DNA from: Xylogone sp. PMI_703
Taxonomy: Eukaryota > Ascomycota > Leotiomycetes
DNA: 64,000 nt
Direction of reading: 5' to 3'
NCBI GenBank assembly: GCA_021399445.1
Contig: JAJTUQ010000002.1
Coordinates: 2,542,001-2,606,000, forward strand
Within the stretch, counting starts at the first letter, position 1. Each line of letters begins with the position of its first letter. The notes beneath the pieces are model-generated. The model was not told the DNA's origin. It worked only from the letters and a program-made list of their open reading frames with translations, and searched no databases. Position numbers and translations under genes: made by a program. Below, one piece after another: positions 47,978 to 58,848 of this stretch.

Positions 47978-50636
47978 TCTCAGGTAGAATGGAGTTTTGG
48001 AAATTGTGTTTAAGAAAAAACGCAGATGGATTGATTTTTGTTGAAGGAGTGTTTTAGATTTGGCCTAAGGTTTTCGAGACTTTTCAGGAGATAAGACAGG
48101 TCTTGCTCCAGGAACCTTGAATGCGCGTCAGACGTGGAGTGTTCCAGTATCTTCGGTTTCACTCTTTGAGCTTCACTTTCCACCAGTCGCAACGTACGTA
48201 GAAGGAATTGGAGGTCAATTCTTGCCCCTCCGCGTTAATCTGGATGATAATTTACTTTAGCACCAAAAGTGCACTTATTTATTTATTTGTCTTTTGATAA
48301 GAAAGCATGTTTGGGATGACGTGATGGCATGAGGACGGTTTGGTGAAGTACCGAACCACACTGTCCATAGCGGGGTACCAGATGCATACTAAGCACAACA
48401 ACCCGCCCTCGCGCTTCCGAGATGCTGCAAACATGACCTGATCTCAGAGCGTGCCAGGGAGTTTCCAGCAATCGGTTTCGTCACAAACCTCCATCCTCCC
48501 TTACAAGCTAGAAAGCAATGGAATATCAATTACCTGGGCGATGCATTTTCTTCCTCAAAGATCCAAATTGGGGATTTCCCATGCATTTCCAAAGAGCCTC
48601 GATGGATCTTTTTGAGATTTAAGGTGCCCGCTACTGCTCAGCTAATGCTCTTCCACTCCCTACTAGCTCCCATGGTTTGTTCCACTTCTCAACAGGAACC
48701 GGTCCAGCAAGTACCGTAGAACACCAAGCTTACCAACCTCGGGTGCAGGAAAGATAAAAAAGCTTTGAGCTCCTGAGACACTTTGGCAGACAATTAAGCT
48801 TCTGCCCTGATTGATCACCTGGGACACGGCTTGACCGCCAATTCCTTCACTAGCCACGCTGCCGCGATCTTTTGGCTGGTTGGGATACCTATTTTGTTGC
48901 TCCATGACAGTAAAATGCTACCGAACAAAAATTCACGTCTTACATCTACAGTAGAGCTCTTACAGCAGACTAGTCCGAATTGAAAGCAATATGCCCCACT
49001 ACTGACCGCAAAATATCAATTACATCACCATACATCTACTGCGACGTTATCGTACCTTTTTCATGGGAGCTGGATGTTGAGGCCTCTTTACTGAAGTGTC
49101 TAGAACAATATCTCTGGCTCTCTTCTTAAGAGGCTACCGAAAAGTGTTGAAGCCATCGAGGAGCAGGAAAGAATCAGGTAGTTAGTTGGGATGATGAGTT
49201 GGTTGGCATGAGACGCTGTCGCAAAGCACTTTCAAACTTTTCCACTCGAAGTTTAACTGGTAGACTCAGTAGGGTACTCTGCGATACGGAATTTTCGAGA
49301 AATATGTAAGAATTGAAGCTAGACTGCGCTATCGGCGAAAGGGTATGGAGCAGCCGCTAGAATTTATTGCAGCAGGAAGTATAGTGGTTGGCTAGCCGTG
49401 GGTACCTGTAAAAAGAAAGCTTCAATCACAGGTCCCCACCCGCAAATACCAATAGCACAAATTCGATGTCTTTATTGAGCCAATTACAGATTAAAAGTCA
49501 CAATTACACTCCTATTGCATGCCTATCCAATTATTTATCATATGGAGGTATACTTTCGAATTTTCCAAGGTATATCTTATTGAGCTGTGCGAAATGACGT
49601 GCGTTCACAGTTATTCCTGCCTCCAGAATTTATGGCAACAGTGTTTGAGGTGCGGAGGACTGGATCACTTACTGAAGGGTATGCCAGATCATGGGCTACC
49701 GTTGATGCAAAAGCCTTTGCCCAACCACTCCATATATATTCCAGATATGCCGCGTCAGTGCAGTGGCAATCGTTTACCTGCTTGCAAATCTGACTCTCTG
49801 GATGTCAGAGCCGAGAGGGGCAGTCTCCAGTCAAAGTTGAACGGTGGCAAGAACCTTTTGCAGTCGTGGTTGTTTAGTGACGAGTGAGTAAGGGGCTCGC
49901 TGTAGCCTTATGTACCTGTATTAGAGAGCTTTTATACTTAAAGCTTGACACTTGGTGACACCAGCCTCCGATTTATAGGGACTGGACCAATTGTCGTCAA
50001 CTCTCGCGCGGCATGCACAGCCAACGGTTATAGCCTGAGGCGTGTCTCAGATGGCGGACAACCTCCAGCCCCTCGATTAGGTAGGGACCTTGAGCTCATT
50101 CACCAGCCTCCGGAATTTCTGCCAAAATTTAGATCCCTTTCTGAAAATTTTGTGCTATGATGATTCTCTTTGCACAAACAACGGATTATTCATTTATATA
50201 TGAATTGAAGAATATTGCCGGTTTTTGTCGTGAAAGCCAACTCGCGCGTGAAAACGTCTCACGAGCAGTTCATAGCAGACAGCTATATAGCTGGGATACT
50301 AGGACACCTGAGACACTCTTTGATCCGCCCGTCGGTTCAGAAGACGTTTCGTTTCGACCATTCCTGCCAGATTGGGGTTGTTCGACCTCAGAGTTAAGCT
50401 CATTTTCGGAGCTTTGGGTTATTGCAGTAGCTCTGGGAACCACCTGAAGTCCCCATTTGTCCTGCAATCTAGGTATCGAGTTGGTTCTCCTGGAATCCCT
50501 GGAATCCCAGGGCCCTACCTGAACACGACCGCCTGTTATTCTAGGAAGGCCCGAAGCGACTGCGACACCATCAGGCCTAATCACACCCATCCACAGAGCC
50601 AGGCAGAGTACGTGTCAAGCGACGAGGCAACGTTCA
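47978..50636. other. Gene-poor region
   Basis: About 2.7 kb with no recognised gene. Frames near 49519-49887 and 50159-50590 are open for 60-120 codons on both strands but show no domain or coding character I recognise. The right-hand end should contain the promoter and leader of the coiled-coil gene. Confidence 0.45.
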
Positions 50637-52205
50637 ATGAATATGTGGACCACAACCTTAGACGACTCGGGGATGCCCATGCCGGACATTCGACCCTCTT
50701 TCGCCAGCAACCTCCCTAGAGCCCTCACTGCGCATCGACGGACTCTTTCGTCTGCATCTCACAACACCTCTCGCAAATCTTCATTTCAAGAGATTTGGGC
50801 GCAGGACTACTACGCACAACATTATGACGATTCTGCAGGCGAGAACACACTGTCGAGTATTCTGTTACCTCCCCCACCAGCTACGTTAACGCCGAGACCT
50901 AAGCCAATAAATATAACCGAGGAACCCTGCAGACCGCGACCGACTCAGGGGCACAAGAGAGCTTTAACAGCATTACTACCATTTCGAAGTCGCGCAAACT
51001 CACGAGCTGGAGAAAAGTCTCCCGTAAAGGAGAAGGAAGAGCTGGTCTCTGAACCGATTTTCGCAGGCGACACAGAAGGCGAAGAAAAAGTTGCAGATAA
51101 GAGAAGCGGCTTGAGCAGCTGGTTTTCAGGGAGCTCAGCCCCAGTGACATTTGGCATTCCCATCGGCGAGCAAGATACGATTCCGCCACTGGCGAAGATC
51201 ACAACGCAACCAAGAGAAGATTCACCAGAGCGCTCTCCAGCAAAGCTACATAAACGATCTGCCATGTCGACCGATTCTTCGTCGCCAACCGGCACCTCCC
51301 GCTTCAATATCTTTACAAACAAAAACAAGTCAACAATGAAGGTCTCTGCCAGCCTGGATGATGAGTTCCTCAACTTGGACCTCGATGCAGCGCTCTTTCC
51401 ATCTGGGCGGGAGCCATGCTCGCCGGCAGCCTACAACCGTATCTTAGAGAATGCCGAGGCACTTTTTCTGAGAATGCAAACAGCATATAAGCTCCGCACT
51501 GTTGCTCTCTCCGAAGCCTTAGACGAGAAGAATGCTATGAAAGAAGATGTTGATGAAGCTGAAACTCGCGCAGAGCATCTCAAGCGGCAGTTAGAGGACA
51601 TAGCGAGCAAAGCAGCCGAGAAGGATACCGTAATAGAGTCACTAAAGGCGGAGTTGGAAGAGGAGAGAAAACTGCGAAAAGAGAGGGAACGAAGCATTAT
51701 CCTCGTCAAAGGCGAACCGGAAGACGAGGACGAGGACCTTGGCATAGCTCATGCGAACCCCCGGGCAGGGTGGAGGAAAAGCCATAGTTCGATCGATACG
51801 GATATGGATGCTGAAACTGAGAGTCTACGCGCAGAAAGCATATTTTCGAGCACTGCATCATATTCTAGATCCTGCGCTAGTCCCGCGCCTACCTACGACA
51901 GCACCCCTGAGATTTGCCAGGCAAGTTTTGGCAAAGTCGTAGGCATCCCAGCTCCCAGGGGAGTAGGCACCGACAAGCCAAAGACGATGCAGCACTCCAG
52001 TACCTTCCAAAGGCTCCTGAAGGGATTCTCTAGCATTTCCGAGGCCGAAGAAGGATGCGTCAATTGTAGAGGACAGAATGCCAGCATGGCCTGGGATACT
52101 GTTGGCCTTCTCAGGGCCGAGAACAAGGGTCTCAAGGAGCAGGTGCAACAACTGGAAGCTGCCGTTGACGGGGCTTTAGATGTCTGTTTCGGCGTTGGAA
52201 TTTGA
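50637..52205 (+). CDS. Hypothetical protein with central coiled coil
   Basis: Single exon, 522 aa, beginning MNMWTTTLDDSGMPMPDIRP; the second ATG two codons later is an alternative. I do not recognise a named family. The first 240 residues are Ser/Pro/Arg-rich and probably disordered. A conserved-looking block, DDEFLNLDLDAALFPSGREP, leads into a coiled coil of about 110 residues (RILENAEALFLRMQTAYKLR to about ERERSIILVKGE). A polyacidic patch and Ser-rich stretch follow. The end has a CxxC (GCVNCRG) and a short helix (LRAENKGLKEQVQQLEAAV). The architecture suggests a structural or scaffold protein; function is unknown. Confidence 0.75.
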   Translation: MNMWTTTLDDSGMPMPDIRPSFASNLPRALTAHRRTLSSASHNTSRKSSFQEIWAQDYYAQHYDDSAGENTLSSILLPPPPATLTPRPKPINITEEPCRPRPTQGHKRALTALLPFRSRANSRAGEKSPVKEKEELVSEPIFAGDTEGEEKVADKRSGLSSWFSGSSAPVTFGIPIGEQDTIPPLAKITTQPREDSPERSPAKLHKRSAMSTDSSSPTGTSRFNIFTNKNKSTMKVSASLDDEFLNLDLDAALFPSGREPCSPAAYNRILENAEALFLRMQTAYKLRTVALSEALDEKNAMKEDVDEAETRAEHLKRQLEDIASKAAEKDTVIESLKAELEEERKLRKERERSIILVKGEPEDEDEDLGIAHANPRAGWRKSHSSIDTDMDAETESLRAESIFSSTASYSRSCASPAPTYDSTPEICQASFGKVVGIPAPRGVGTDKPKTMQHSSTFQRLLKGFSSISEAEEGCVNCRGQNASMAWDTVGLLRAENKGLKEQVQQLEAAVDGALDVCFGVGI

Positions 52206-53058
52206 TTTAAACTGGAGTTTTCGATCTATTTCGCTATAAAGTGTATGGATTACGACTTTCTTGGAGACTTCACGATAGATATGATTGCTGGAAGAGACTG
52301 GGCCGACTTTGCATATGTTGAAACAGTAAGATAACTTCTTTTCTTCCTTGTTCTTAACTCATAGGAGAGCATTCTCGATTTATTTTCTTTTGGCATATCT
52401 GTCAACACAGCATGTTGGGTTGTTCGAGTAGTGGAGGAGTTGTGCTTCTGTTTCGTTTCAAGTTAGGCAGCCTCATTACTAGATGAAATGAGTCGCTCAT
52501 GCACGGAGTTATTGTTTTGGGGATGTTTTAGCATATGGATGTACCATTTTTAATGGTGTCCTTAGCATATAGAAAAGAATCTGCTTCTGAGAATTGATAC
52601 ATTATTTTAAGTTTAGCTTTTAAGATTTTGTCCAATCATCTACGTATGCTACATGTGATTTTCAATTCAGAGGTCTGGCAAGCTTACGTCGTAGTTTAAC
52701 TTCTTGGAGATGCTGATACGGAGAGCCCGCGCTACTAGCCATCATCATATGGAGCACCACCTAATCGTCATTGCGCAGACGCGGTCAAATGCGGACGCGG
52801 CCGTGTCGGCCGCCCAACCGTGTCCGCATTACCAAATCTCCTCAGCCTCGTCGGCCGCCTCAGAGAGCTGAGGTTAAGCCATCTCACTTCCTCGTGGGGT
52901 TTCCTGGAAGAATAGAAAAGATACAAAAAGGCAGGACCTACAATGGCTATCATAAGACTTCCATCTCAGTTTTTGTTTTATTTAAACATCAAATATATAG
53001 GCATAGGCTTCTACAATATTCCAAGTACCTGAGCGCCGAATTCTTTCATACCAAGACC
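52206..53058. promoter_or_regulatory. Upstream region of SDR gene, with GC-rich palindrome
   Basis: About 0.85 kb. Most is AT-rich 3' flank of the coiled-coil gene. A GC-rich island at about 52770-52870 contains nested inverted repeats (see 52788-52830). The SDR reading frame is open through this island without a stop, but the SDR family start lies at 53059. Confidence 0.5.
52788..52830. repeat. GC-rich inverted repeat upstream of SDR gene
   Basis: AATGCGGACGCGG (52788-52800) and CCGTGTCCGCATT (52818-52830) are complementary except at one position. Between and across them GCGGCC-GTGTC-GGCCGC forms an alternative 6-bp hairpin. CGG/CCG half-sites in inverted array resemble targets of fungal Zn2Cys6 factors, so this could be a regulatory palindrome. 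That is inference. Confidence 0.45.
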
Positions 53059-54018
53059 ATGCCTTGTACCACCAAAGATCGCTCTTCCACTCTCCCAGAC
53101 TTATCTGGAAGAGTGTATGTCGTCACTGGGGGCAACGCAGGAATAGGTCAGCAGACAGTTTTCCAACTGGCACAGAAAAATGCAAGAGTGTACATTGGCT
53201 GTCGTTCGACAGAAAAAGGCGACGCGGCTATTAAATCCATTCGACAACAACTTCCAACAGCAGACCTCCACATCCTTGTTTTAGATCATATGGACTTGTC
53301 GTCTGTAGTCAGAGCTGCCAATGAACTCAAACAGAAAGAAACGAGACTACATGGGCTCATTAATAACGCTGGGATCATGGCCGTGCCATTCGAGATCAGT
53401 AAAAAGGACGGATATGAAAGTCAATGGCAGACGAATTACCTTGCACACTGGCTCTTGACTTACCACCTCCTACCTTTACTCCTGTCTACATCTAAAGAGG
53501 AACAGGAGACTGGATCGGTTCGCCTCGTCGATGTGACTTCCATGGGACACGCAATGGCAAAGGGAATCGATTTCGACGACATTAATCTCACGAAGAAGAA
53601 CTCTTTCTCTCGATATAGCATGAGCAAGCTTGGAAATATCCTACACGCTAAGTATCTCAATACTTTATATGGCCCGACTGGGACTCAGAAAGATCAAGCG
53701 GGCGAGATTTGGACGGCGGCCGTACATCCAGGCAATGTCTACACGAACCTCAACTTCAATGCATCGGGGATGATTCCCTTTCCGAAGCTTTTTGCCAGGA
53801 CATTGAAGATGCTGGGTGCGTATATACCCGTTGAGGATGCAGCGTACTCGCCTGTGTTCTGCGCCGCGAGTAAGGAGTTCAGAAAGGAGATGAGCGGGGA
53901 GTATTTCGTTCCCGTTGCAAAGACTGCTAAGCCCAGTGCGCCTGCCACTAATGCAGAGTTGGCGAAGAAGTTGTGGGAGTGGACTGTGGAGGAGATGAGG
54001 AAGAAGGGTTTCATTTGA
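53059..54018 (+). CDS. Short-chain dehydrogenase/reductase (SDR)
   Basis: Single exon, 319 aa from ATG 53059 (MPCTTKDRSSTLPDLSGRVY). The NAD(P)-binding motif TGGNAGIG sits near residue 23 and the cofactor-region Arg follows (YIGCRSTEKG). NNAGIM is present. Catalytic residues are Ser in VDVTSMGH and Tyr/Lys in RYSMSKLGN. VHPGNVYTNL is the usual post-catalytic segment. These are features of classical SDRs of the WW-oxidoreductase/retinol-dehydrogenase-like group, common in fungi with unknown substrates. The frame is open another 96 codons upstream with an ATG at 52789, but that part is unlike SDRs. No signal peptide. Confidence 0.92.
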   Translation: MPCTTKDRSSTLPDLSGRVYVVTGGNAGIGQQTVFQLAQKNARVYIGCRSTEKGDAAIKSIRQQLPTADLHILVLDHMDLSSVVRAANELKQKETRLHGLINNAGIMAVPFEISKKDGYESQWQTNYLAHWLLTYHLLPLLLSTSKEEQETGSVRLVDVTSMGHAMAKGIDFDDINLTKKNSFSRYSMSKLGNILHAKYLNTLYGPTGTQKDQAGEIWTAAVHPGNVYTNLNFNASGMIPFPKLFARTLKMLGAYIPVEDAAYSPVFCAASKEFRKEMSGEYFVPVAKTAKPSAPATNAELAKKLWEWTVEEMRKKGFI

Positions 54019-54639
54019 TGGGGTTTTGGGGGATCTTGGAGTGATTCGGGTGGTAATGTAAACTATTGTGGAGATCTAAAATAATTATAGAAATTTGGAT
54101 GTTTTGGGTTGACTTGGACTGCTTGAATAAATATTAGATTACATAGCAACATAATCAGATATAATGTGTACACAGAACTTTTCGGGGCTATTACATTCAA
54201 TTAAACTCCTCTATTCAATCTCCATACATAACATTATTTCAAGTTGTACTTCACTTAGTAATATAACAAATTGAATACCAAGTTAGTCAATGCCAGGCCA
54301 AGATAAACAACAAGTCTTCCAATAAATGTCATACTATTTCACTATATCGGGAGAGGTGAATGTAACACTAAAGCCAAAATTACTTTCAAAAGCTGATTCA
54401 CTAATAGTAGTATTTCGATTTCCAAACTTATTTAAGGGCCCTGTGAGTTGACCATTTCACATCCAGAAATATCTGACTTAATGTTACAGATTGAAACCGT
54501 AACAAGCAGTTTTTAGAAACACATATAGAAGCTGATAGTATATGTCGCAAATACTGCTAAAGCTGCTGAAGGATTCATGAAATCCAAAGAATTCTTACCT
54601 TTTTACGAGCTTCTCTACAGGAATGTCGTCTAACTACGG
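54019..54639. other. AT-rich intergenic region
   Basis: About 620 bp with low GC and no recognised feature beyond the SDR 3' flank. Confidence 0.5.
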
Positions 54640-55393
54640 ATGGCACAAGGCGCAAAGCAGGGTCCGCAATTAGGAGCCGTGCAAAATGAGATCTTACACA
54701 GTGAAAGCAGTGGTGACCAGAAATATTCAGGATACGAAGTAAGGGCAGAAGATTTTACAACTGAATTAGAACAATACGCCTACTGTTTGTATCGCCTCCG
54801 AGGAAAGAATACCAAATCAAGAAACAGTATATTCAAGATAAACAGACGTCAGACGAAGAGGTAGACGCACGTCTATGGCAAGTCATCTGTAGAGCAACGA
54901 TGCAAGGGGGGGGAGACTTATGGAAAGTGAAAATTCTAGGACAGGCAAGCATCTACACCGACAATCAACATCCATCAAACAGCCAAATGCATCCAGTTCA
55001 AACAGCCTAGCCAAGGCAAGTTACCAGTCGGGCTGAAGATGATCCGGCAGCAACGCACCATAGACATAGAAGTACAGGCCAATGCTCGACATCCAGTGAT
55101 ATAGATGAATCACTAGAGCCATTCGAAAGTTTATAAGCCACTAGGAACAATAGAGATCCTTTTGATTTAAACACAGGTGGTGGCAGATATGCAATGGTTG
55201 ATTTCGTTGCAGTGAATTTCAGGATAAACCTGAATTAGCACAGCTTCGAAGCCCTCCTGTCTTCGATCCTGCAGCTGATGCGGAACACCAGAACGGCCTA
55301 TTGCAGGAGGAAGCAAGATGTGATCATATTGATGGATTGCAGAGAGAAGTGAGGCTATAGGAGAGAGCAATATATAACAAAGGGGTTGGTTAG
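54640..55393 (+). pseudogene. Decayed gene of unknown family
   Basis: An open frame from ATG 54640 reads to about YAYCLYRLRGK, then protein-like sequence continues in the -1 frame from about 54807 (EYQIKKQYIQDKQTSDEEVD, LWQVICRATMQGGGDLWKV). It meets TAG at 55008, stays readable after that stop, and shifts again before DKPELAQLRSPPVFDPAADA at 55223. That part ends with LLQEEARCDHIDGLQREVRL and a TAG at 55358-55360. At least two frameshifts and two in-frame stops indicate a broken gene. The terminal peptide recurs at 61679-61777, so this is probably one copy of a dispersed family. The family is not recognised. Confidence 0.5.
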
Positions 55394-56176
55394 AGCCTAG
55401 GTCACATAACCCAATAACATGGCCTTTGTGCCATTCGGCTTGAACGAGGTGGATAATGAAGATGACAGTTATTTTCGCCCAGTCCCTGAGGCTATAAAGA
55501 CGTGTTAAACTGAGAAATTATACAAAAAAGTCTATTTGCAATTTCCTTCTTTGTATACGTGTTACCGTGAATGTTTGCTACTAGATCTTCCTCCTTTGTT
55601 AAAATGACTATCTTTGGAGTCAACTTACCATGTGAAATCAAATAGCCTAGCAAACTCTGTTCTTTCTAGATCTGGTTTCCCATGCAGCCCCTCGCTTTAG
55701 AACAGAATACGTAGGCCAAGTAACTACAATCCTTATTATTTTGCATCATAATCTCAGATTCAGGAGGAGGGGAGCAGGACATTGTTTTCTATCATCCGGA
55801 TGTATCGCAAATACTTGCCCAAGAAACATTACAGTTGACGAAGCTGTAGTTACAGTAGGCTTGGTCCAGGCCAGCCTGCAGCGGGCGCAAGGATTCCCCC
55901 GAATCTCCGATAAGGTTCCGCTGCCACCACGGCTACCAACCAACTGTCAGGCTGACGACTTATTTCGCGGCTGGAATCCTTCGCACTGTATATCTTCGTA
56001 CAAGCAATTGCCTCTGAAAGACGAATGCCACTGACTTGATCTTGAACGATCGATATAGCCAGAGAGCACATTTTCATTAGGGCCAGGTTATGTTCAATTA
56101 ATCCAGAGAATTCCTTGCAGTCGTCGATCTCTACAGTGAGCATCGTGGCCTTCTTGCCAGGTACCGCGGACGCACG
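55394..56176. other. Intergenic upstream of the Arl3-type GTPase
   Basis: About 0.8 kb with overlapping short frames (55741-56034 plus, 55850-56185 minus) that show no recognised domain. It should hold the GTPase promoter. Confidence 0.5.
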
Positions 56177-56912
56177 ATGTACCACCTGGCCAAAGGACTC
56201 TACTTATACGCAACGAGCAAAGAAGGTACGGTGCGCCACGCGAATAGCCTACAAGCTTCTGAGTCCCCAATTTTATAAAATCCACTGTAATTCATGTAAC
56301 TAACTGCTGGGTTTCACAGAATACTCCGTCCTACTGCTCGGCCTCGATAATGCCGGGAAAACCACCTTCCACGAACAAGTCAAATCGCTCTACCTCCCCT
56401 CACATCCCACCCCGAAAGTGAAAACCGTACCCACGGTCGGCCAGAATGTCTCCACGATTACCCTCCCGGACATGTACCTCAAGATGTGGGACGTTGGAGG
56501 TCAGCACAGCCTGCGCAAGCTGTGGGAGAGCTACTACACATCATGCCACGCCATCGTGTTCGTGATCGATAGCACCGACATTGGAGACGGTAGTCTCGAG
56601 AGTGATGATGCGTCGGGGCGGTTAGAGGAGTGTCGACTGGTTCTGGAGGATGTGCTGCAGCATTCAGAGACGGAGGGCGTACCGGTGCTGGTGCTAGCGA
56701 ATAAGCAGGACCGTGAGGATTGCGTGGAGGTCGTGAGGATTAAGGAGGGGCTTGTGAAGAAGGTGTTTGAAGGCGAGAAGGGTTCGAGTATCAGGGATTC
56801 GAGAGTGTTGCCGATAAGTGCTCTTACGGGGACGGGAGTCCAGGAGGCTGTGGAGTGGGTTAGGACGAGAGTTAAGTGGAATAAGGAATCGAGGCCGCCG
56901 GTTATGAGATGA
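56177..56912 (+). CDS. ARL3: Arf-related small GTPase, Arl3/ARFRP1 type
   Basis: Two exons, 56177-56225 and 56320-56912, with a 94-nt intron; 213 aa. Exon 1 encodes only MYHLAKGLYLYATSKE plus one base. The start Met-Tyr lacks the myristoylated Gly2 of Arfs and instead fits the N-terminal acetylation mode of yeast Arl3, which is recruited to the trans-Golgi by Sys1 and then acts on Arl1. G motifs are G1 GLDNAGKT, G3 DVGGQ, G4 NKQD and G5 SAL. The switch I region is VPTVGQNVSTI. An acidic insertion (GDGSLESDDASGRL) between G3 and G4 lengthens the protein relative to Arf1. Identification as Arl3/ARFRP1 rests on the N-terminus and general layout. Confidence 0.92.
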
Positions 56913-57180
56913 TTGGTGGGACAGTGTGTCTGGGGGATTCTTTTATATAGGTGGATGGCTAAATGGGCTTATATGGTTTCATGCGAGGCGTTTAGGAGAA
57001 GGCTAAGATAGTTATGGGCTTGGTTGAAGCTGCAATTCATGAGTAAGTGCAATTGATGAGTATATCGAATAGCAGCCTGCTAAGGATAATTTCATAGTTC
57101 TTACAAAAGTTACTGAACCGCATTATAGCGCTATTTTATAGATTTATGACATCTACTCAAATACACTGGGGATATGCCCT

Positions 57181-58436
57181 CTATATGATCTCTTTCAGTA
57201 AGCCGGTGTGTAAGTTATGCACAAACCCGTATATCTGCATGCCTTTGAAGTAAGGCGAAGCTTTCAAAAATGCAACGTCTTCCTTCACCGTCTCCTCTGG
57301 GCTATATTAACGTAAGTAGTTATCATAATGTCTCATGCTAGATTCTGTGAATAAGGGAGCACCTACTCGCTAATACCCCCGAAAGAAAGGGCGTCAATCT
57401 CCTTCTTTTCCGGCGCATCGTCTGGAATTCTGGATCTCAAGCTCTGACGAATCTCTTCGTCAGTGATATAGGCCATGCCGCAATCTATAATAAATTTAGA
57501 AATAGCACTTTCTTGTCCTTCCACATAAGAAAAAGTTAAGCATGAAGAGGAACCATGTCAAAGGAGTCCGAACCCGTATGATGAATGACCATGATCGTTC
57601 CATTCTTTCCATGTGTCCCCACTGCCGTGAGTACGTACAACGAATTCAGGGCATTTTGAACTCTGCCGCCCGCCACACGGAGTGCTCCAGATTCTATTAG
57701 CGCTGGTGGTTAGTCTTCTATATTTTTATATTTAATTGGATGAGATTTGTGGCTGTTTGTCTTAAATATCGGAAGAGTTATTGTCTGGTCTCCGTAAAGG
57801 CCAGTACAACACGCCGGATTTGTGCAGTGAGAATGGGTAGGAGAAACAGAAAATATGGGTAAGCTGACTACTTGATGATCCCATTCCAAGATACTCCTCA
57901 GGACAACATCTTGGATCGGAACAGGCCACTAGTGTTGCAGGAATTTGTCAGTGTATCCATTCTTCAGGTTCAAATTGGCTATTTTCATAGGGTCTAGATC
58001 AATTTTTTCAAGGCACCAAATCCATCGAAAGAGTCTCATCCATACAAGAAGGCAGGAAATACAACACTTGTTTTCCTTACCAACTTAAAGCGCAAATATG
58101 GAATAGATCAAGCATACCTATGTAACATTGTCCCTCACTACTGTTCCTAGTCCGCTCCTGAATTTGGGAAAAGTAAATCGGAGGCTTGAACTCTTCACTG
58201 CTAGCCCATTTCCTACAGCATTGTTTTATTAGTCAGGAAAGACGATGCAATTGGATTATATAAACTGGTATGTGAATATCTGGGGTAACATTTCTGCATC
58301 ACTAATCAGATTACATGCGAGATGAGAATGCGGGGAGACAAGGGGCAGATTGCGATAAGGGTGGCCAAAACAGAAAAAGTGATTACTTGTTCCCTGTGAC
58401 GTAGGCATCAACTCTGGGGTCTCTTTGACTCGTCAT
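57181..58436 (-). CDS. Beta-carbonic anhydrase, compact six-exon gene
   Basis: Six short exons: 58436-58387, 58212-58118, 57928-57872, 57693-57574, 57484-57367 and 57301-57181. They total 561 nt, 186 aa, in frame throughout. Beta-class carbonic anhydrase interconverts CO2 and bicarbonate. The zinc ligands are present: Cys in VACSDPRCCPEEYLG (the C-x-D-x-R motif, with its Asp-Arg dyad) and the His/Cys pair in VIHHTDCGMAYITDEEI. The glycine loop ALRVAGGRVQNALNSLYVL and the C-terminal helix segment EETVKEDVAFLKASPYFKG match the family, and the protein ends HTGLLKEII. It is shorter than plant or Nce103-type enzymes, with no targeting peptide, consistent with the small fungal beta-CAs. Introns are 65-189 nt, longer than neighbours'. 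Donors GTTCGG and GTAGTC are weak, so transcript support would be useful. Confidence 0.85.
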
Positions 58437-58848
58437 TTTGATGACTACTTTTGCTTGAAGCTTTTATGGCAGGATAGAGGATGTTGAGATGTCCATTTTA
58501 GCTACCGCTCCTGCTTACTACGGTACAGCCAAGACAGATAAGACGGTTTGATCCGTCCAGGGTGTTATATGACTCCAGCGTTATCTTGTGCCGTCATGGG
58601 TGTCTAACTCCATTTGGGATCTAAAGGTTCGTACTAGCTTCCCGTCTGCTACTAAGAACCAGGATTTTTGATATCGAAACGGTCGGTTGATTACCCAAGA
58701 CATTCTAGATCAGAGAGACGGATTTTTCATTTTGAGGGACCTATGCCCGACGGTCTAGATAACGATCGATTGATTCACCAAGCCGGAATGCATCCGATTG
58801 TCCACAACCTGTGTAAACATCTGAAGTTAATTCACTAACTCATCACTA
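58437..58848. other. Intergenic
   Basis: About 410 bp between the carbonic anhydrase start and the 3' end of the minus-strand broken gene. No feature recognised. Confidence 0.5.

Noticed and set aside
50270..50590. 106-codon minus-strand frame and overlapping plus-strand frames before the coiled-coil gene
   Set aside because: No recognised domain, no splice logic and overlapping frames on both strands; probably leader or promoter DNA.
52771..53058. 96-residue N-terminal extension of the SDR protein
   Set aside because: The frame is open but the translation is Arg-rich GC-island sequence unlike any SDR; the family N-terminus begins at ATG 53059.
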